A stretch of 64,000 nucleotides of DNA from an uncultured Bacteroidia bacterium (lineage in GTDB: Bacteria; Bacteroidota; Bacteroidia; Bacteroidales; F082), in the NCBI GenBank assembly GCA_902799345.1, contig CADBZW010000003.1, forward strand, positions 62,001-126,000, written 5' to 3'. Both the position numbers and the translations under genes were made by a program. Shown one piece after another: positions 8,625-16,774 of the stretch (positions are counted from its first letter, which is position 1; each line of letters begins with the position of its first letter). The notes below the pieces were generated by a model. That model worked only from the letters and a program-made list of their open reading frames with translations, had not been told where the DNA came from and searched no databases.

Positions 8625-9333
8625 AGTCGGCCTCGATTCCCTCCAACACCTGACGAGCGATGTCATCTTGCCCTTGCACATCGGGATGCCACCAATCTTT
8701 GTGGATATCCAGGTCGATACACTCCACACCATAATGTTGAGTGATACGATGAGCAGATTCGACAAGATTCAGCCGCGTTTCCTCGGTGATGCCACCAGGA
8801 CAAGGAGAGGTCTCAAGAAGGAAATAAATCTTGGCGTTAGGATGCTGCCTTTTCACATTGTCCAAAAGACAGGCTAGGGCCGGGCGGAAGGAACACAATT
8901 GCTCTTCGGTCCAATCAGCATACACGAAGTCGCCGAAAGGGGCATCCTGCCACACGTCGTTGGTACCGCCAAGGATGAAAATCACATCAGGATTTCCCAA
9001 GTCATCCATACGTTTGAGGAAGGAATGACGCTCATAGAAGTCTCCGCCCTCAAAATCACCGAAATTGCATATCAGAGAACCTGAAAATGAGTTGTTTCGC
9101 TCCATGGACCATTCCATCTTGTTAGCCACCTTATGCCACCACATCTGCGAGACATCCGTCACACCAATCATATCGTAGTGCCAAACATCGTTTGTCTCAG
9201 GGTCGACATAGCCTTCATAAGTTGAATAACTATCACCCAAGATGGAAAAACGGATGTCTTGGGGTTGAATAGGAGTCTTTACGCATGATGTCATCATGGC
9301 AACAATTGATAAAACTAGTAATAATCGTTTCAT
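8614..9333 (-). CDS. SGNH/GDSL-family hydrolase lipoprotein
   Basis: 239 residues. The N-terminus MKRLLLVLSIVAMMTSC is a lipoprotein signal with a lipobox ending at Cys17. SGNH blocks are in order: FSILGDSYS (nucleophile Ser), the oxyanion Gly/Asn in FILGGTNDVW, and the catalytic Asp/His in DWWHPDVQGQDDIA. The fold hydrolyses acyl or acetyl esters, so this is probably a surface or periplasmic carbohydrate esterase (inference). It ends head-on into the rhomboid gene. The adjacent PorE-like gene upstream (start side) ends only 2 bases away at 9336, so the two are probably cotranscribed. Confidence 0.87.
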   Translation of the reverse strand: MKRLLLVLSIVAMMTSCVKTPIQPQDIRFSILGDSYSTYEGYVDPETNDVWHYDMIGVTDVSQMWWHKVANKMEWSMERNNSFSGSLICNFGDFEGGDFYERHSFLKRMDDLGNPDVIFILGGTNDVWQDAPFGDFVYADWTEEQLCSFRPALACLLDNVKRQHPNAKIYFLLETSPCPGGITEETRLNLVESAHRITQHYGVECIDLDIHKDWWHPDVQGQDDIARQVLEGIEADFNV

Positions 9334-9335
9334 AT

Positions 9336-10994
9336 TCAGTTAATTACAATCATTTCGGTTCTGCGGTTCATGGCACGGTGTTCCTCGTTGTCGTTGGGTG
9401 CCAACGGCTTGGTGGAGCCATAGCCTTTTGCCGTCAATCTTATTTCATCTATACCATTGTCAACCAACGCCTTGCGCACCACCTCGGCACGGTCGGCAGA
9501 GAGTTTCTGGTTATAGCTCTCGCTGCCCACATTGTCGGTATGGCCAGCCAATTCCACCTTCAAGTCAGGATTGCGTTTCAGGAAATCTGTCAGCATCTGA
9601 ATGCCCGATTGTGAGTCCTCCGTCAAGGCGGAACTGTTGTATTCGAATTGGATGTTCTGCAACACCACGGCATCACCTGGTGAGAGTTCCACCACATCCA
9701 CTGTTGCCAAATAATTGGCTGAGTCGGAGCGAAGTTGATCGGGCAGCTCGAAAGCATAGATATCGTATCCTCCCCTTCCACCGTCACGTTGCGAGGATAT
9801 GAAAGCCGTCTTGCCATCAGCCGCCACGAAGAAGTTGATTTCGTCGCCTTGTGTGTTGATAGGAAAGCCCAGGTTGACAGGCTTTTGCCATTTGCCATCT
9901 TCTCCCCTACGGCTCATGAAGAGGTCGAAGCCTCCCATGCCGATGTGTTTGTCGGAAGAAAAATAAAGCGTACGCCCATCGGGATGAAGGAATGGTGCCA
10001 TCTCGGTGCCTTTGGTATTGATGGGTTCACCAATATTCTGCGGCTCCCCCCAAGTGCCGTCGGCATTGCGAAGGCAGCGATAGATGTCGGCATTGCCAGT
10101 GCGTCGTGAAACGAAATACAACTCACGTCCGTCGCTACTAACACAAGGCTGCGACTCCCAGCTGTTGGTGTTGACATTACCATTCAGCCTTTTAGGCATC
10201 GCCCAGGCACCGTCGTTCCATTCCGAGACATAAATGTCGCAGCTGCTGTCGCGCGACCAGCCACAACCCGTCAGATACAGCTTTTTGCCGTCGGCAGAGA
10301 TAAATGCCGCACCAGGATCGATATCATTGGGAAAATCGGAGAAGGCTAACAATTGAGGCTCAGTCCATTGCACACCATCCCAAAGGCTGGTATAGAGAAA
10401 CTCCTTCTGAAAGCCGTTGCCCATTGCCATTTTACGCGTAAACAGCAGTTGACTGCCATCAAAAGAAAGCATGTTCACATATTCGTCGGCGTTCATGTTG
10501 ACCTGGTCTCCAAGGCTCTCCGGGAAAAAGGCGACAGGATGGCTGATTGCATCGTCGCGAAAAGCTGCCAATGCTAGCATCTCGGCGACCACCGCATCGT
10601 TGATGGCATGGCCTCCAGCTCTAGATTGGTACCATCGGAGCACTGTTTTTTCCTTTTTGTATGCCTTTTGCCCGTCATACAGCCTTGCCAAAGTGATGGC
10701 GGCAGGCGGAAACGCCATCGAGTCGGAACGGAGTGCGTTTTCATAACCCAAAATGGCGAGGTCGTAGTCTTTCGTCTCCATCCCTATCTCACCTTCAAGG
10801 AGCCAGGCCTCGGCGTAGTTGGGGTCTTCCACCACGGCCTTCAGCACCTGTTGCTGCGCCTTGTTGTAATCGCGCTTCATAAACGCCTCCTCCGCAGCCT
10901 CGAAAGCCTTGACTGCTTTCTTGGGATGTTGGGCGAAAACGGCCGACGAAAGCGTCAGCATGATGAACAAAACCAAGGATCTAATCATAGTCAT
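9336..10994 (-). CDS. PorE-like protein: TPR, PD40 beta-propeller, OmpA peptidoglycan-binding domain
   Basis: 552 residues. Signal peptide 1-21 (ends VFA-Q), TPR repeats at about 25-110 (AEEAFMKRDYNKAQQQ ... PNYAEAWLLEGE), PD40/WD40-like blades at about 165-395 (each ..SADGK.LYLTG.., SSDGRELYFVS, HPDGRTLYFSSD, AADGKTAFISS), then OmpA C-terminal domain from about 435 (IQFEYNSSALTEDS ... LAGHTDNVGSESYN ... LSADRAEVV ... NRRTEMIVI). The T9SS protein PorE has TPR, propeller, carboxypeptidase-regulatory-like and OmpA domains (established). Here the propeller runs nearly straight into OmpA, with little room for the third domain. It overlaps the upstream gene by ATGA. The role could be anchoring the secreton to peptidoglycan or a general OmpA function. 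Confidence 0.82.
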   Translation of the reverse strand: MTMIRSLVLFIMLTLSSAVFAQHPKKAVKAFEAAEEAFMKRDYNKAQQQVLKAVVEDPNYAEAWLLEGEIGMETKDYDLAILGYENALRSDSMAFPPAAITLARLYDGQKAYKKEKTVLRWYQSRAGGHAINDAVVAEMLALAAFRDDAISHPVAFFPESLGDQVNMNADEYVNMLSFDGSQLLFTRKMAMGNGFQKEFLYTSLWDGVQWTEPQLLAFSDFPNDIDPGAAFISADGKKLYLTGCGWSRDSSCDIYVSEWNDGAWAMPKRLNGNVNTNSWESQPCVSSDGRELYFVSRRTGNADIYRCLRNADGTWGEPQNIGEPINTKGTEMAPFLHPDGRTLYFSSDKHIGMGGFDLFMSRRGEDGKWQKPVNLGFPINTQGDEINFFVAADGKTAFISSQRDGGRGGYDIYAFELPDQLRSDSANYLATVDVVELSPGDAVVLQNIQFEYNSSALTEDSQSGIQMLTDFLKRNPDLKVELAGHTDNVGSESYNQKLSADRAEVVRKALVDNGIDEIRLTAKGYGSTKPLAPNDNEEHRAMNRRTEMIVIN

Positions 10995-11914
10995 TTTTTG
11001 CCACTTTTACGTTTTTCATCCATCCATTTCCTGAAGTCCAGCTCAAAGACACGAGCCGTGAAGACTTTGTTGGACTCGGCCGACACATAGCAACGGCCAT
11101 CGTCGAAGAAGGTGATGCCTTCGGTTTGCATGCCATGATAGTTGGCTAGCTCGAACCTATGGGTGGCCAACTGATTGCCATGCTCGTCAAAATCGAAAAT
11201 CAAATAGACAAACGGCTCCCAAACCTTCTTATTGGCATATCCTACAAGCACTAAGGTGCGGCTCCCCCGGTCGTAGTCGGCACCTGTGACCAGTCCTCGG
11301 GAGTCAAAACTGTTGACCACTTCGGCCACATATTGTCCTGGCGTTTTGGGGAGGCGATACAGCCGCGTCGTCCCCGTGGCCCAGCCTTTGCTGAAAAGGT
11401 AGAGGTTGTCGTCGGTGGCAAACATGGCCTCGCAGTCGAAGTCGTGAACCTTACGTTTCTCGAAATTGGTTTGGTCAGCAAAGCGGAACAAGATGGAGTC
11501 GACTGCAATCATGGCATCGCCTTCGGCAGGGATGGAGGACAAGGGAAAAGTGAAAATCTTCAATCCTTTACGTTTGCCATTATTGTTGCCAATATTCCCG
11601 ACAAACACCGTCTCGCCGTCTGTGCAAACATCTTCCCAGTCTTTGTTTTTCACATTCATCAAGGTCAGTCTTTGCACCACCTCAAACGTAGTCGTATCGA
11701 TGCCATACAGAACCGGCTGTCCACCACTGTCGTTATGCGTCCAAAGGCGACCATTATGAAAAAAAAGGCCCGAGGTCTCACTCACTTCAGCAGGTAGCTC
11801 ACCTTTAAACACAGGGTTGTATAGGGGAGAAAAGCCTGCCCCATCCCTTCCCTGCGCATGGACAGAAAGGAAGGAAACGAGAAGAATCACTATGAAAGCC
11901 CATCCTTTTTTCAT
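10991..11914 (-). CDS. Exported beta-propeller-like protein of unknown function
   Basis: Start chosen at ATG 11914 (MKKGWAFIVILLVSFLSVHA signal peptide). The longer frame from a TTG at 11938 would begin inside the -7 promoter element. About 307 residues with repeated beta motifs: SGLFFHNGRLWTHNDSGG, DWEDVCTDGETVFVGNIGNN, HDFDCEAMFATDDNLYLFSK and QTEGITFFDDGRCYVSAES. Acidic DWEDV, DCEAM and TEGIT signatures at blade ends resemble esterase-like or SdiA-regulated/NHL propellers found in exported proteins (inference). Its stop overlaps the PorE-like start (ATGA), so the two are translationally coupled and may work together at the envelope. Confidence 0.75.
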   Translation of the reverse strand: MKKGWAFIVILLVSFLSVHAQGRDGAGFSPLYNPVFKGELPAEVSETSGLFFHNGRLWTHNDSGGQPVLYGIDTTTFEVVQRLTLMNVKNKDWEDVCTDGETVFVGNIGNNNGKRKGLKIFTFPLSSIPAEGDAMIAVDSILFRFADQTNFEKRKVHDFDCEAMFATDDNLYLFSKGWATGTTRLYRLPKTPGQYVAEVVNSFDSRGLVTGADYDRGSRTLVLVGYANKKVWEPFVYLIFDFDEHGNQLATHRFELANYHGMQTEGITFFDDGRCYVSAESNKVFTARVFELDFRKWMDEKRKSGKK

Positions 11915-11935
11915 GGAAATGTTGCTAATAAAATG

Positions 11936-11943
11936 CAAAACTA
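11936..11943 (-). promoter_or_regulatory. -7 element TAGTTTTG (minus strand)
   Basis: TAnnTTTG match 21 bases before the ATG at 11914, reading leftwards. It supports the shorter start of that gene. Confidence 0.6.
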
Positions 11944-11964
11944 AGCATTTTTATCGGATTATGG

Positions 11965-12005
11965 TTAAAAAAAACGGGGTTGCCACAAGTTGGCAATCCC
12001 GTTTT
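11965..12005 (-). terminator. Terminator of ffh-folD
   Basis: A 15-bp stem with one G-T pair (arms 11971-11985 and 11991-12005, loop CAAGT). On the minus strand it is followed by a run of T (TTTTTTTTAACC), 17 bases after the folD stop. Confidence 0.93.
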
Positions 12006-12021
12006 AGTTGCATGGTAGGTT

Positions 12022-12906
12022 TTATTTCGGATACACCTCGCCTTTGGCTGCTTTCAGCGTGTTTTGTAACAGCGAGACGATGGTCATGGGGCCAACGCCA
12101 CCAGGTACGGGTGTAATCTTTGAAGCCACCTTGTATACCTCATCGTAGTCGACATCGCCCATGATTCTGTAACCCTTGGGGCTAGTGGCATCTTCGATGC
12201 GATGGATACCCACATCGATGACCACGGCACCAGGTTTCACCATGTCGGCAGTCACAAAGCCCTGCTTGCCGATGGCGGCCACGAGGATGTCGGCGTTGCG
12301 GCAGATCTCGGGCAGGTTCTTCGTGCGGCTGTGGCACAACGTCACGGTAGAGTCGATGCCCTTGCGCGACATCAGGATGGCCATGGGAGTACCAACAATG
12401 TTGGAGCGGCCCAACACGACCACATTCTTGCCCACAGTCTCAATGCCGGAACGTTTGATCAGTTCCATGATGCCATTAGGCGTGGCAGGGATGTAGCAAG
12501 GCTGGCCCAGCTGCATACGGCCTGCGTTGACGCTGGTGAAGCCGTCAACGTCCTTCTTGGGGTCAATGGCGCTGATGACTTTGTCTTCGTCGATATGCTT
12601 GGGCAAAGGCAGTTGGATGATGTAACCATCGATTTCGGGGTCGTTATTAAGGAAAGCCACCAAGTCAAGCATCTCCTTTTCTGTCGTACTGGCAGGAAGG
12701 CGATACACCGACGAGGTCATGCCCACCGAGTGACAGGCTTTTTCCTTTGAGGCCACATAGGTCTTGCTGGCGCCGTCGTCGCCGACGATGACCGCAGCGA
12801 GATGCGGGGCGGCGATGCCTTTATCAATCATATCGGCCACTTCGGCCGCGATTTCTTTTTTAATCTGGTCGGAAATCAGTTTTCCGTCAATAATCTTATT
12901 ATCCAT
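12022..12906 (-). CDS. folD: Bifunctional methylenetetrahydrofolate dehydrogenase/cyclohydrolase
   Basis: 294 residues, normal FolD length. It interconverts 5,10-methylene-, methenyl- and 10-formyl-tetrahydrofolate. Signatures: YVASKEKACHSVGM (contains the catalytic Lys of the YVxxKxKxxxxxG motif), GYIIQLPLPKHID, KDVDGFTSVN, VVLGRSNIVGTPMA (NADP site) and VPGGVGPMT at the C-terminus. It lies 53 bases downstream of ffh on the same strand and shares its terminator, forming a two-gene unit. Together with gcvT it belongs to one-carbon metabolism. Confidence 0.97.
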   Translation of the reverse strand: MDNKIIDGKLISDQIKKEIAAEVADMIDKGIAAPHLAAVIVGDDGASKTYVASKEKACHSVGMTSSVYRLPASTTEKEMLDLVAFLNNDPEIDGYIIQLPLPKHIDEDKVISAIDPKKDVDGFTSVNAGRMQLGQPCYIPATPNGIMELIKRSGIETVGKNVVVLGRSNIVGTPMAILMSRKGIDSTVTLCHSRTKNLPEICRNADILVAAIGKQGFVTADMVKPGAVVIDVGIHRIEDATSPKGYRIMGDVDYDEVYKVASKITPVPGGVGPMTIVSLLQNTLKAAKGEVYPK

Positions 12907-12935
12907 AATGTTGGCTGTTTTCTTTATTCTGTTAC

Positions 12936-12954
12936 GGACGCATGCAATGCGTCC
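12936..12954. repeat. Short palindrome GGACGCAT-gca-ATGCGTCC in the ffh-folD gap
   Basis: A perfect 8-bp inverted repeat with 3-base loop. The same GACGCAT/ATGCGTC core occurs inside the EamA gene at 19212-19228, and related GAGACGCA cores occur at 21098 and 21141. Confidence 0.8.
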
Positions 12955-12959
12955 TTACA

Positions 12960-14294
12960 TTATCTCCTTTTCATCGCACCTGCCATACGCATCAGCTTCT
13001 TGCCACCACCGGTGGTCATCATCCGCATCATCTTGGAGGTCTCCTCAAACTGTTTGACGAGGCGGTTGACCTCGACTATGCTGGTGCCGCTGCCATCAGC
13101 GATGCGCTTGCGGCGCGTGCCGTTAAGCAGTTTCGGGTTCTCACGCTCGGCGGGCGTCATCGAATAGATGATGGCTTCGATACTCTTGAAGGCGTCGTCG
13201 TCGATTTCCTCACCTTTCATGGCCTTGTCCATGCCAGGAATCATGCTAGCGAGGTCCTTGAGGTTACCCATCTTCTTGATTTGCTGGATCTGCTTCAGGA
13301 AGTCGTTGTAGTTGAACTCGTTCTTGGCGAGTTTCTTCTGCAGCTTACGGGCTTCCTCTTCGTCGAACTGTTCCTGAGCGCGTTCCACGAGGGAGACGAT
13401 GTCGCCCATGCCGAGGATACGGTCGGCCATACGCTTGGGATGGAACACATCGAGGGCGTCCATCTTCTCGCCGATACCGACAAACTTGATAGGCTTCTCC
13501 ACCACCGTGCGGATGGTGAGGGCTGCACCACCACGGGTGTCGCCATCGAGCTTGGTGAGCACCACGCCGTCGAAGTCAAGACGGTCGTTAAAGGCCTTCG
13601 CCGTGTTGACGGCATCTTGCCCCGTCATCGAGTCGACCACAAACAAGGTCTCATGCGGATTCACGGCTTCCTTGATGGCCGCTATCTCGTTCATCATCTC
13701 CTCGTCGACGGCCAGACGACCAGCGGTATCGATGATGACGACGTTCTTGCCTTGAGCCTGAGCGTGCTTGATAGCATTCTGCGCAATCTGCACAGGATTC
13801 TTGTTACCTTCTTCGCTATACACCTCAACTTCAACCTGTTGACCCAGTACCTTCAACTGCTCGATAGCGGCAGGACGATACACGTCACCAGCCACCAACA
13901 TTACTTGCTTGCTGCGTTTGCGTTTCAGATATGAGGCCAGCTTGGCTGAGAAAGTGGTCTTACCAGAACCTTGCAGACCTGCAATAAGGATGATGCTCGG
14001 ATTGCCTTTCAGGTTAATGTCGACGGCATCGCCACCCATGAGTTCGGCCAACTCGTCGTGAACGATCTTGACCATCATCTCGCCTGGCTTCACCGAAGTG
14101 AGAATCTCCTGACCGAGGGCCTTTTCCTTGATGTTGTTGGTGACATCCTTGGCAATCTTATAGCTGACGTCGGCATCCAATAAGGCGCGACGGATCTCTT
14201 TCATCGTGTCGGCAATGTTCACCTCAGTGATATATGCCTGTCCTCTAAGGACCTTGAACGAACGTTCCAGTTTTTCGCTTAAACCTTCAAACAT
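12960..14294 (-). CDS. ffh: Signal recognition particle protein Ffh (SRP54)
   Basis: 444 residues: N domain, NG GTPase with GLQGSGKTTFSAKLA (P-loop), DTAGRLAVDEEMM (G3), TKLDGDTRGGAAL (G4) and GVGEK-type closing loop (GIGEKMDAL), then the Met-rich M domain (MIPGMDKAM, MMRMMTTGGGKKLMRMAGAM) that binds 4.5S RNA and signal sequences. Targets membrane and exported proteins cotranslationally. First gene of a unit with folD. The 4.5S RNA was not found in the window. Confidence 0.98.
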   Translation of the reverse strand: MFEGLSEKLERSFKVLRGQAYITEVNIADTMKEIRRALLDADVSYKIAKDVTNNIKEKALGQEILTSVKPGEMMVKIVHDELAELMGGDAVDINLKGNPSIILIAGLQGSGKTTFSAKLASYLKRKRSKQVMLVAGDVYRPAAIEQLKVLGQQVEVEVYSEEGNKNPVQIAQNAIKHAQAQGKNVVIIDTAGRLAVDEEMMNEIAAIKEAVNPHETLFVVDSMTGQDAVNTAKAFNDRLDFDGVVLTKLDGDTRGGAALTIRTVVEKPIKFVGIGEKMDALDVFHPKRMADRILGMGDIVSLVERAQEQFDEEEARKLQKKLAKNEFNYNDFLKQIQQIKKMGNLKDLASMIPGMDKAMKGEEIDDDAFKSIEAIIYSMTPAERENPKLLNGTRRKRIADGSGTSIVEVNRLVKQFEETSKMMRMMTTGGGKKLMRMAGAMKRR

Positions 14295-14313
14295 AATTCT
14301 CGAATTTTGGGTG

Positions 14314-14321
14314 CAAAGATA
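14314..14321 (-). promoter_or_regulatory. -7 element TATCTTTG of ffh (minus strand)
   Basis: TAnnTTTG match placed 19 bases before the ffh ATG, giving a short leader of about 15 bases. Confidence 0.75.
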
Positions 14322-14395
14322 GGAATTATTGTTGAATTGTTGAAAATGTTGAACTGTTTAATTGTTGGAATGGATAATGACAAAAAGATTTTCAG

Positions 14396-14403
14396 TAATT
14401 TTG
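14396..14403 (+). promoter_or_regulatory. -7 element TAATTTTG
   Basis: Consensus match 23 bases before ATG 14427. It argues against the earlier in-frame start of the longer open frame from 14307. Confidence 0.75.
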
Positions 14404-14426
14404 CACGTTTTTTAATTTATGCAACC

Positions 14427-15098
14427 ATGATCAAGGAAAACCTGGAAAAAATCAGGGCGACGCTGCCCGAAACGGTGACTTTGGTCGCCGTCAGCAAGAC
14501 CAAGCCCGTCAGCGACTTGCAGGAAGCCTACGACGCCGGACAGCGTATCTTTGGCGAAAACCACGCCCTCGAGATGCGCGACAAGCACGAAGCCTTGCCG
14601 AAAGACATACAATGGCACTTCATAGGCCACTTGCAGACCAACAAAATCAAATACATCATCCCCTTCGTCACGCTCATCCACAGCATCGACTCGGCCAACC
14701 TGCTCGAAGCCGTCAACAAGGAAGCCAAGAAGCACGTCCGCGTTGTGGATTGTCTGCTGCAATTCCATATCGCCCAAGAGCAGACTAAGTTCGGTCTCGA
14801 CATGGAAGAAACCAAGCAACTGCTTGATTCAGAGGACTTCAAGGCAATGGAAAATGTACGTATCTGTGGCGTGATGGGCATGGCCACCTTCACAGAAGAC
14901 ATGGATGAAGTCCGCAAGGAATTCAAGCACCTGAAAGAGATTTTCGGCACTTTGAAAAACGAGTATTTTGCGAATCAGTCGCAGTTCAAGGAGATTTCAA
15001 TGGGCATGTCGGACGACTACCCGATCGCCGTTGAGGAAGGTGCTACTTTAGTTCGTGTCGGTAGCAAGATTTTTGGGGCAAGAAATTACAATGTTTAA
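14427..15098 (+). CDS. YggS/PLPBP family pyridoxal phosphate homeostasis protein
   Basis: 223 residues from ATG 14427, placed after the promoter. PLP-binding TIM-barrel protein without known enzymatic activity, involved in vitamin B6 and amino-acid homeostasis (family knowledge). Seen: TLVAVSKTKPV with the PLP Lys, FGENHALEMRDKHE, WHFIGHLQTNKIKYI, IHSIDSANLLEAVN, TKFGLD, CGVMGMATFTED and SMGMSDDYPIAVEEGATLVRVGSKIFG. The stop codon abuts the antiporter start (TAAATG), so they share a transcript. Confidence 0.95.
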   Translation: MIKENLEKIRATLPETVTLVAVSKTKPVSDLQEAYDAGQRIFGENHALEMRDKHEALPKDIQWHFIGHLQTNKIKYIIPFVTLIHSIDSANLLEAVNKEAKKHVRVVDCLLQFHIAQEQTKFGLDMEETKQLLDSEDFKAMENVRICGVMGMATFTEDMDEVRKEFKHLKEIFGTLKNEYFANQSQFKEISMGMSDDYPIAVEEGATLVRVGSKIFGARNYNV

Positions 15099-16061
15099 AT
15101 GGAATCCCTATTACCTATAATATTATTGGCTGTCGGCTTCGTCGCCTTGATTTTAGGCGCTAACTGGCTCGTCAACGGAGCCACAAGCATCGGTGTGCGT
15201 GCCAAACTGTCGCCCCTCATCATCGGCCTCACCATCGTGGCCTTCGGCACGTCGTTACCCGAACTGATTGTGAATATCTTCTCGTGTGCCAAAGGCAGTC
15301 CCGGCCTGGCCATCGGCAACATCATCGGCAGCAACACGATGAACATTTTGCTCATCCTTGGCGTAAGCGCCATCATTTGGCCAATTGACGTGAGCCGTGT
15401 CTCCATCCGCCGTGACATCCCAGCAGGATTCGTTGCTACTCTTGCCATCGCCTTGATGGCCAATGACTTCTTCATGAGTAAGGACAATGTCGTTGATGTC
15501 AATTGGGTGGAAGGTATCGTCCTCCTGCTGATGGGTTTTGCCTATCTTATGCTGACTGTCTTGAAAAACAATCCACAAGAGGAGACCGAAGACATCCAGG
15601 AAGCCATGCCATGGGGCAAGACCATCCTTTCATTGGTTTTTGGTATCGCCGGATTGTATTTGGGCGGCGAGCTCGTCTCCAACAATGCCCAAATCCTGGC
15701 CCGCAACTGGGGCATGAGCGATAGCACCATCGGTTTGACGGTAGTCGCCACGGCCACTTCGTTGCCCGAATTGATTACTTCCATCGTGGCTGCCCTAAAG
15801 AAGAATTCAGGCATCGCGATTGGCAATGTTTTGGGTTCCAACATCTTGAATATTTTCATCGTATTGGGCATCAGTGCGCTCATCACGCCATTGCCCTTCG
15901 ATCCTTTGATGAACAAGCAACTCATCATTTTGGCCATCGCCAATTTCATGATGCTGCTGTTCGTGTTCACGGGCAAAGGCCGCAAGCTGTCGCGCTTCGA
16001 GGGCGTTCTGCTCACGTTAGGTTATGTCGGGTTTATGTGGTTTTCGCTCGCGATGCAATAA
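15099..16061 (+). CDS. Calcium/sodium antiporter (CaCA family, YrbG-like)
   Basis: 320 residues and about ten membrane segments. The two inverted alpha repeats are clear: alpha-1 IVAFGTSLPELIVNIF with AIGNIIGSN, and alpha-2 VVATATSLPELITSIV with AIGNVLGSNILN. These carry the ion-coordinating Glu and Asn/Ser residues of K-independent Na/Ca exchangers. It moves Ca2+ out against Na+ across the inner membrane. It directly follows yggS with no gap and ends at a 28-base perfect palindrome. Confidence 0.94.
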   Translation: MESLLPIILLAVGFVALILGANWLVNGATSIGVRAKLSPLIIGLTIVAFGTSLPELIVNIFSCAKGSPGLAIGNIIGSNTMNILLILGVSAIIWPIDVSRVSIRRDIPAGFVATLAIALMANDFFMSKDNVVDVNWVEGIVLLLMGFAYLMLTVLKNNPQEETEDIQEAMPWGKTILSLVFGIAGLYLGGELVSNNAQILARNWGMSDSTIGLTVVATATSLPELITSIVAALKKNSGIAIGNVLGSNILNIFIVLGISALITPLPFDPLMNKQLIILAIANFMMLLFVFTGKGRKLSRFEGVLLTLGYVGFMWFSLAMQ

Positions 16062-16065
16062 AAAA

Positions 16066-16093
16066 GTAGAGACGTAGCGCGCTACGTCTCTAC
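16066..16093. repeat. Perfect 28-bp palindrome between convergent genes
   Basis: GTAGAGACGTAGCGC and its exact complement GCGCTACGTCTCTAC overlap at the centre, so the hairpin has no loop-forming spacer. It is preceded by A6 but lacks a T-run on the plus strand; on the minus strand TTTTTT follows, so it could terminate the lipoprotein gene. Outer arms GTAGAGACG match copies at 21141 and partly 43214. Confidence 0.85.
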
Positions 16094-16118
16094 ATGCTAT
16101 AATTACCATTACTATTTA

Positions 16119-16652
16119 TCAATCAGCCAATTGGAAGGCTTGCTTCACAGCCTCGTAGTTGCTGTAGTCGACATCGCTACGGTCTTTGTAGACAGTGGCT
16201 TCGATGGCCACAATCTTGAAGTCGTGGGTTTGAGGGCACACCTTCCACAAGTCGCTCTCGGTCCAGAAGAGGTTCAGACCTCCATCGCTAAGCGTGGCGA
16301 CTTCAACTGATGCTTCAAACAAGTTACCATCTTCGGCATAGTAATAGGTAAGAGGAACTTGCGACCACGTCCCCTTAACGTCCATGTAGACGAGGACCGC
16401 GCCATAGTTGAACACATTATTGTTGATGGCGGGATAATCAATAGTAACATAGTGTTGCCCTCTCTCATTACCATCGGCATCGGTATAGTAGCAATTCCAC
16501 TGCCATTCGTAATCGTGGATGGTTAGTGTCGAAGAGGCCACATTGGCGTTTCCGTCATGTCCGGCAGGGCCAGCAGGGCCTTGGGGACCACGGCATGAGG
16601 CCAAGAACGAGATTGCCAGGACCGTCATGCAGATTAAACTTAACTTTTTCAT
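16119..16652 (-). CDS. Lipoprotein with short collagen-like stretch
   Basis: 177 residues. Lipobox LASC gives a lipidated Cys20, followed immediately by RGPQGPAGPAGHDGNANV, a GxxGxxGxxG collagen-like triplet run. The rest (LTIHDYEWQWNCYYTDADG, YGAVLVYMDVKGTW, VPLTYYYAEDGNLFEASV, IVAIEATVYKDR) is a beta-rich domain of a type I see in Bacteroidota exported proteins but cannot name. Probably surface or periplasmic, monocistronic, with its own -7 element at 16704-16711. Function unknown. Confidence 0.82.
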   Translation of the reverse strand: MKKLSLICMTVLAISFLASCRGPQGPAGPAGHDGNANVASSTLTIHDYEWQWNCYYTDADGNERGQHYVTIDYPAINNNVFNYGAVLVYMDVKGTWSQVPLTYYYAEDGNLFEASVEVATLSDGGLNLFWTESDLWKVCPQTHDFKIVAIEATVYKDRSDVDYSNYEAVKQAFQLAD

Positions 16653-16703
16653 TGTGATAGGTTTTTAATGATTAGACTTTAGATTTCACTCATATTTACG
16701 ATG

Positions 16704-16711
16704 CAAACATA
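16704..16711 (-). promoter_or_regulatory. -7 element TATGTTTG (minus strand)
   Basis: TAnnTTTG match 51 bases before the ATG of the collagen-like lipoprotein at 16652. Confidence 0.6.
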
Positions 16712-16762
16712 CAAAAATCTTGCCGAAATGCTCGAATCTGAATAGACAATCTCAAAAAACTG

Positions 16763-16770
16763 TAATTTTG
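16763..16770 (+). promoter_or_regulatory. -7 element TAATTTTG almost touching the EamA start
   Basis: The element ends 4 bases before ATG 16775. With the usual distance between this element and the start site, transcription would begin at or next to the ATG, giving a leaderless message. Confidence 0.7.
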
Positions 16771-16774
16771 CAGC

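Noticed and set aside
12942..13934. 330-residue frame opposite ffh
   Set aside because: Antisense shadow of ffh; Ffh motifs on the minus strand are complete.
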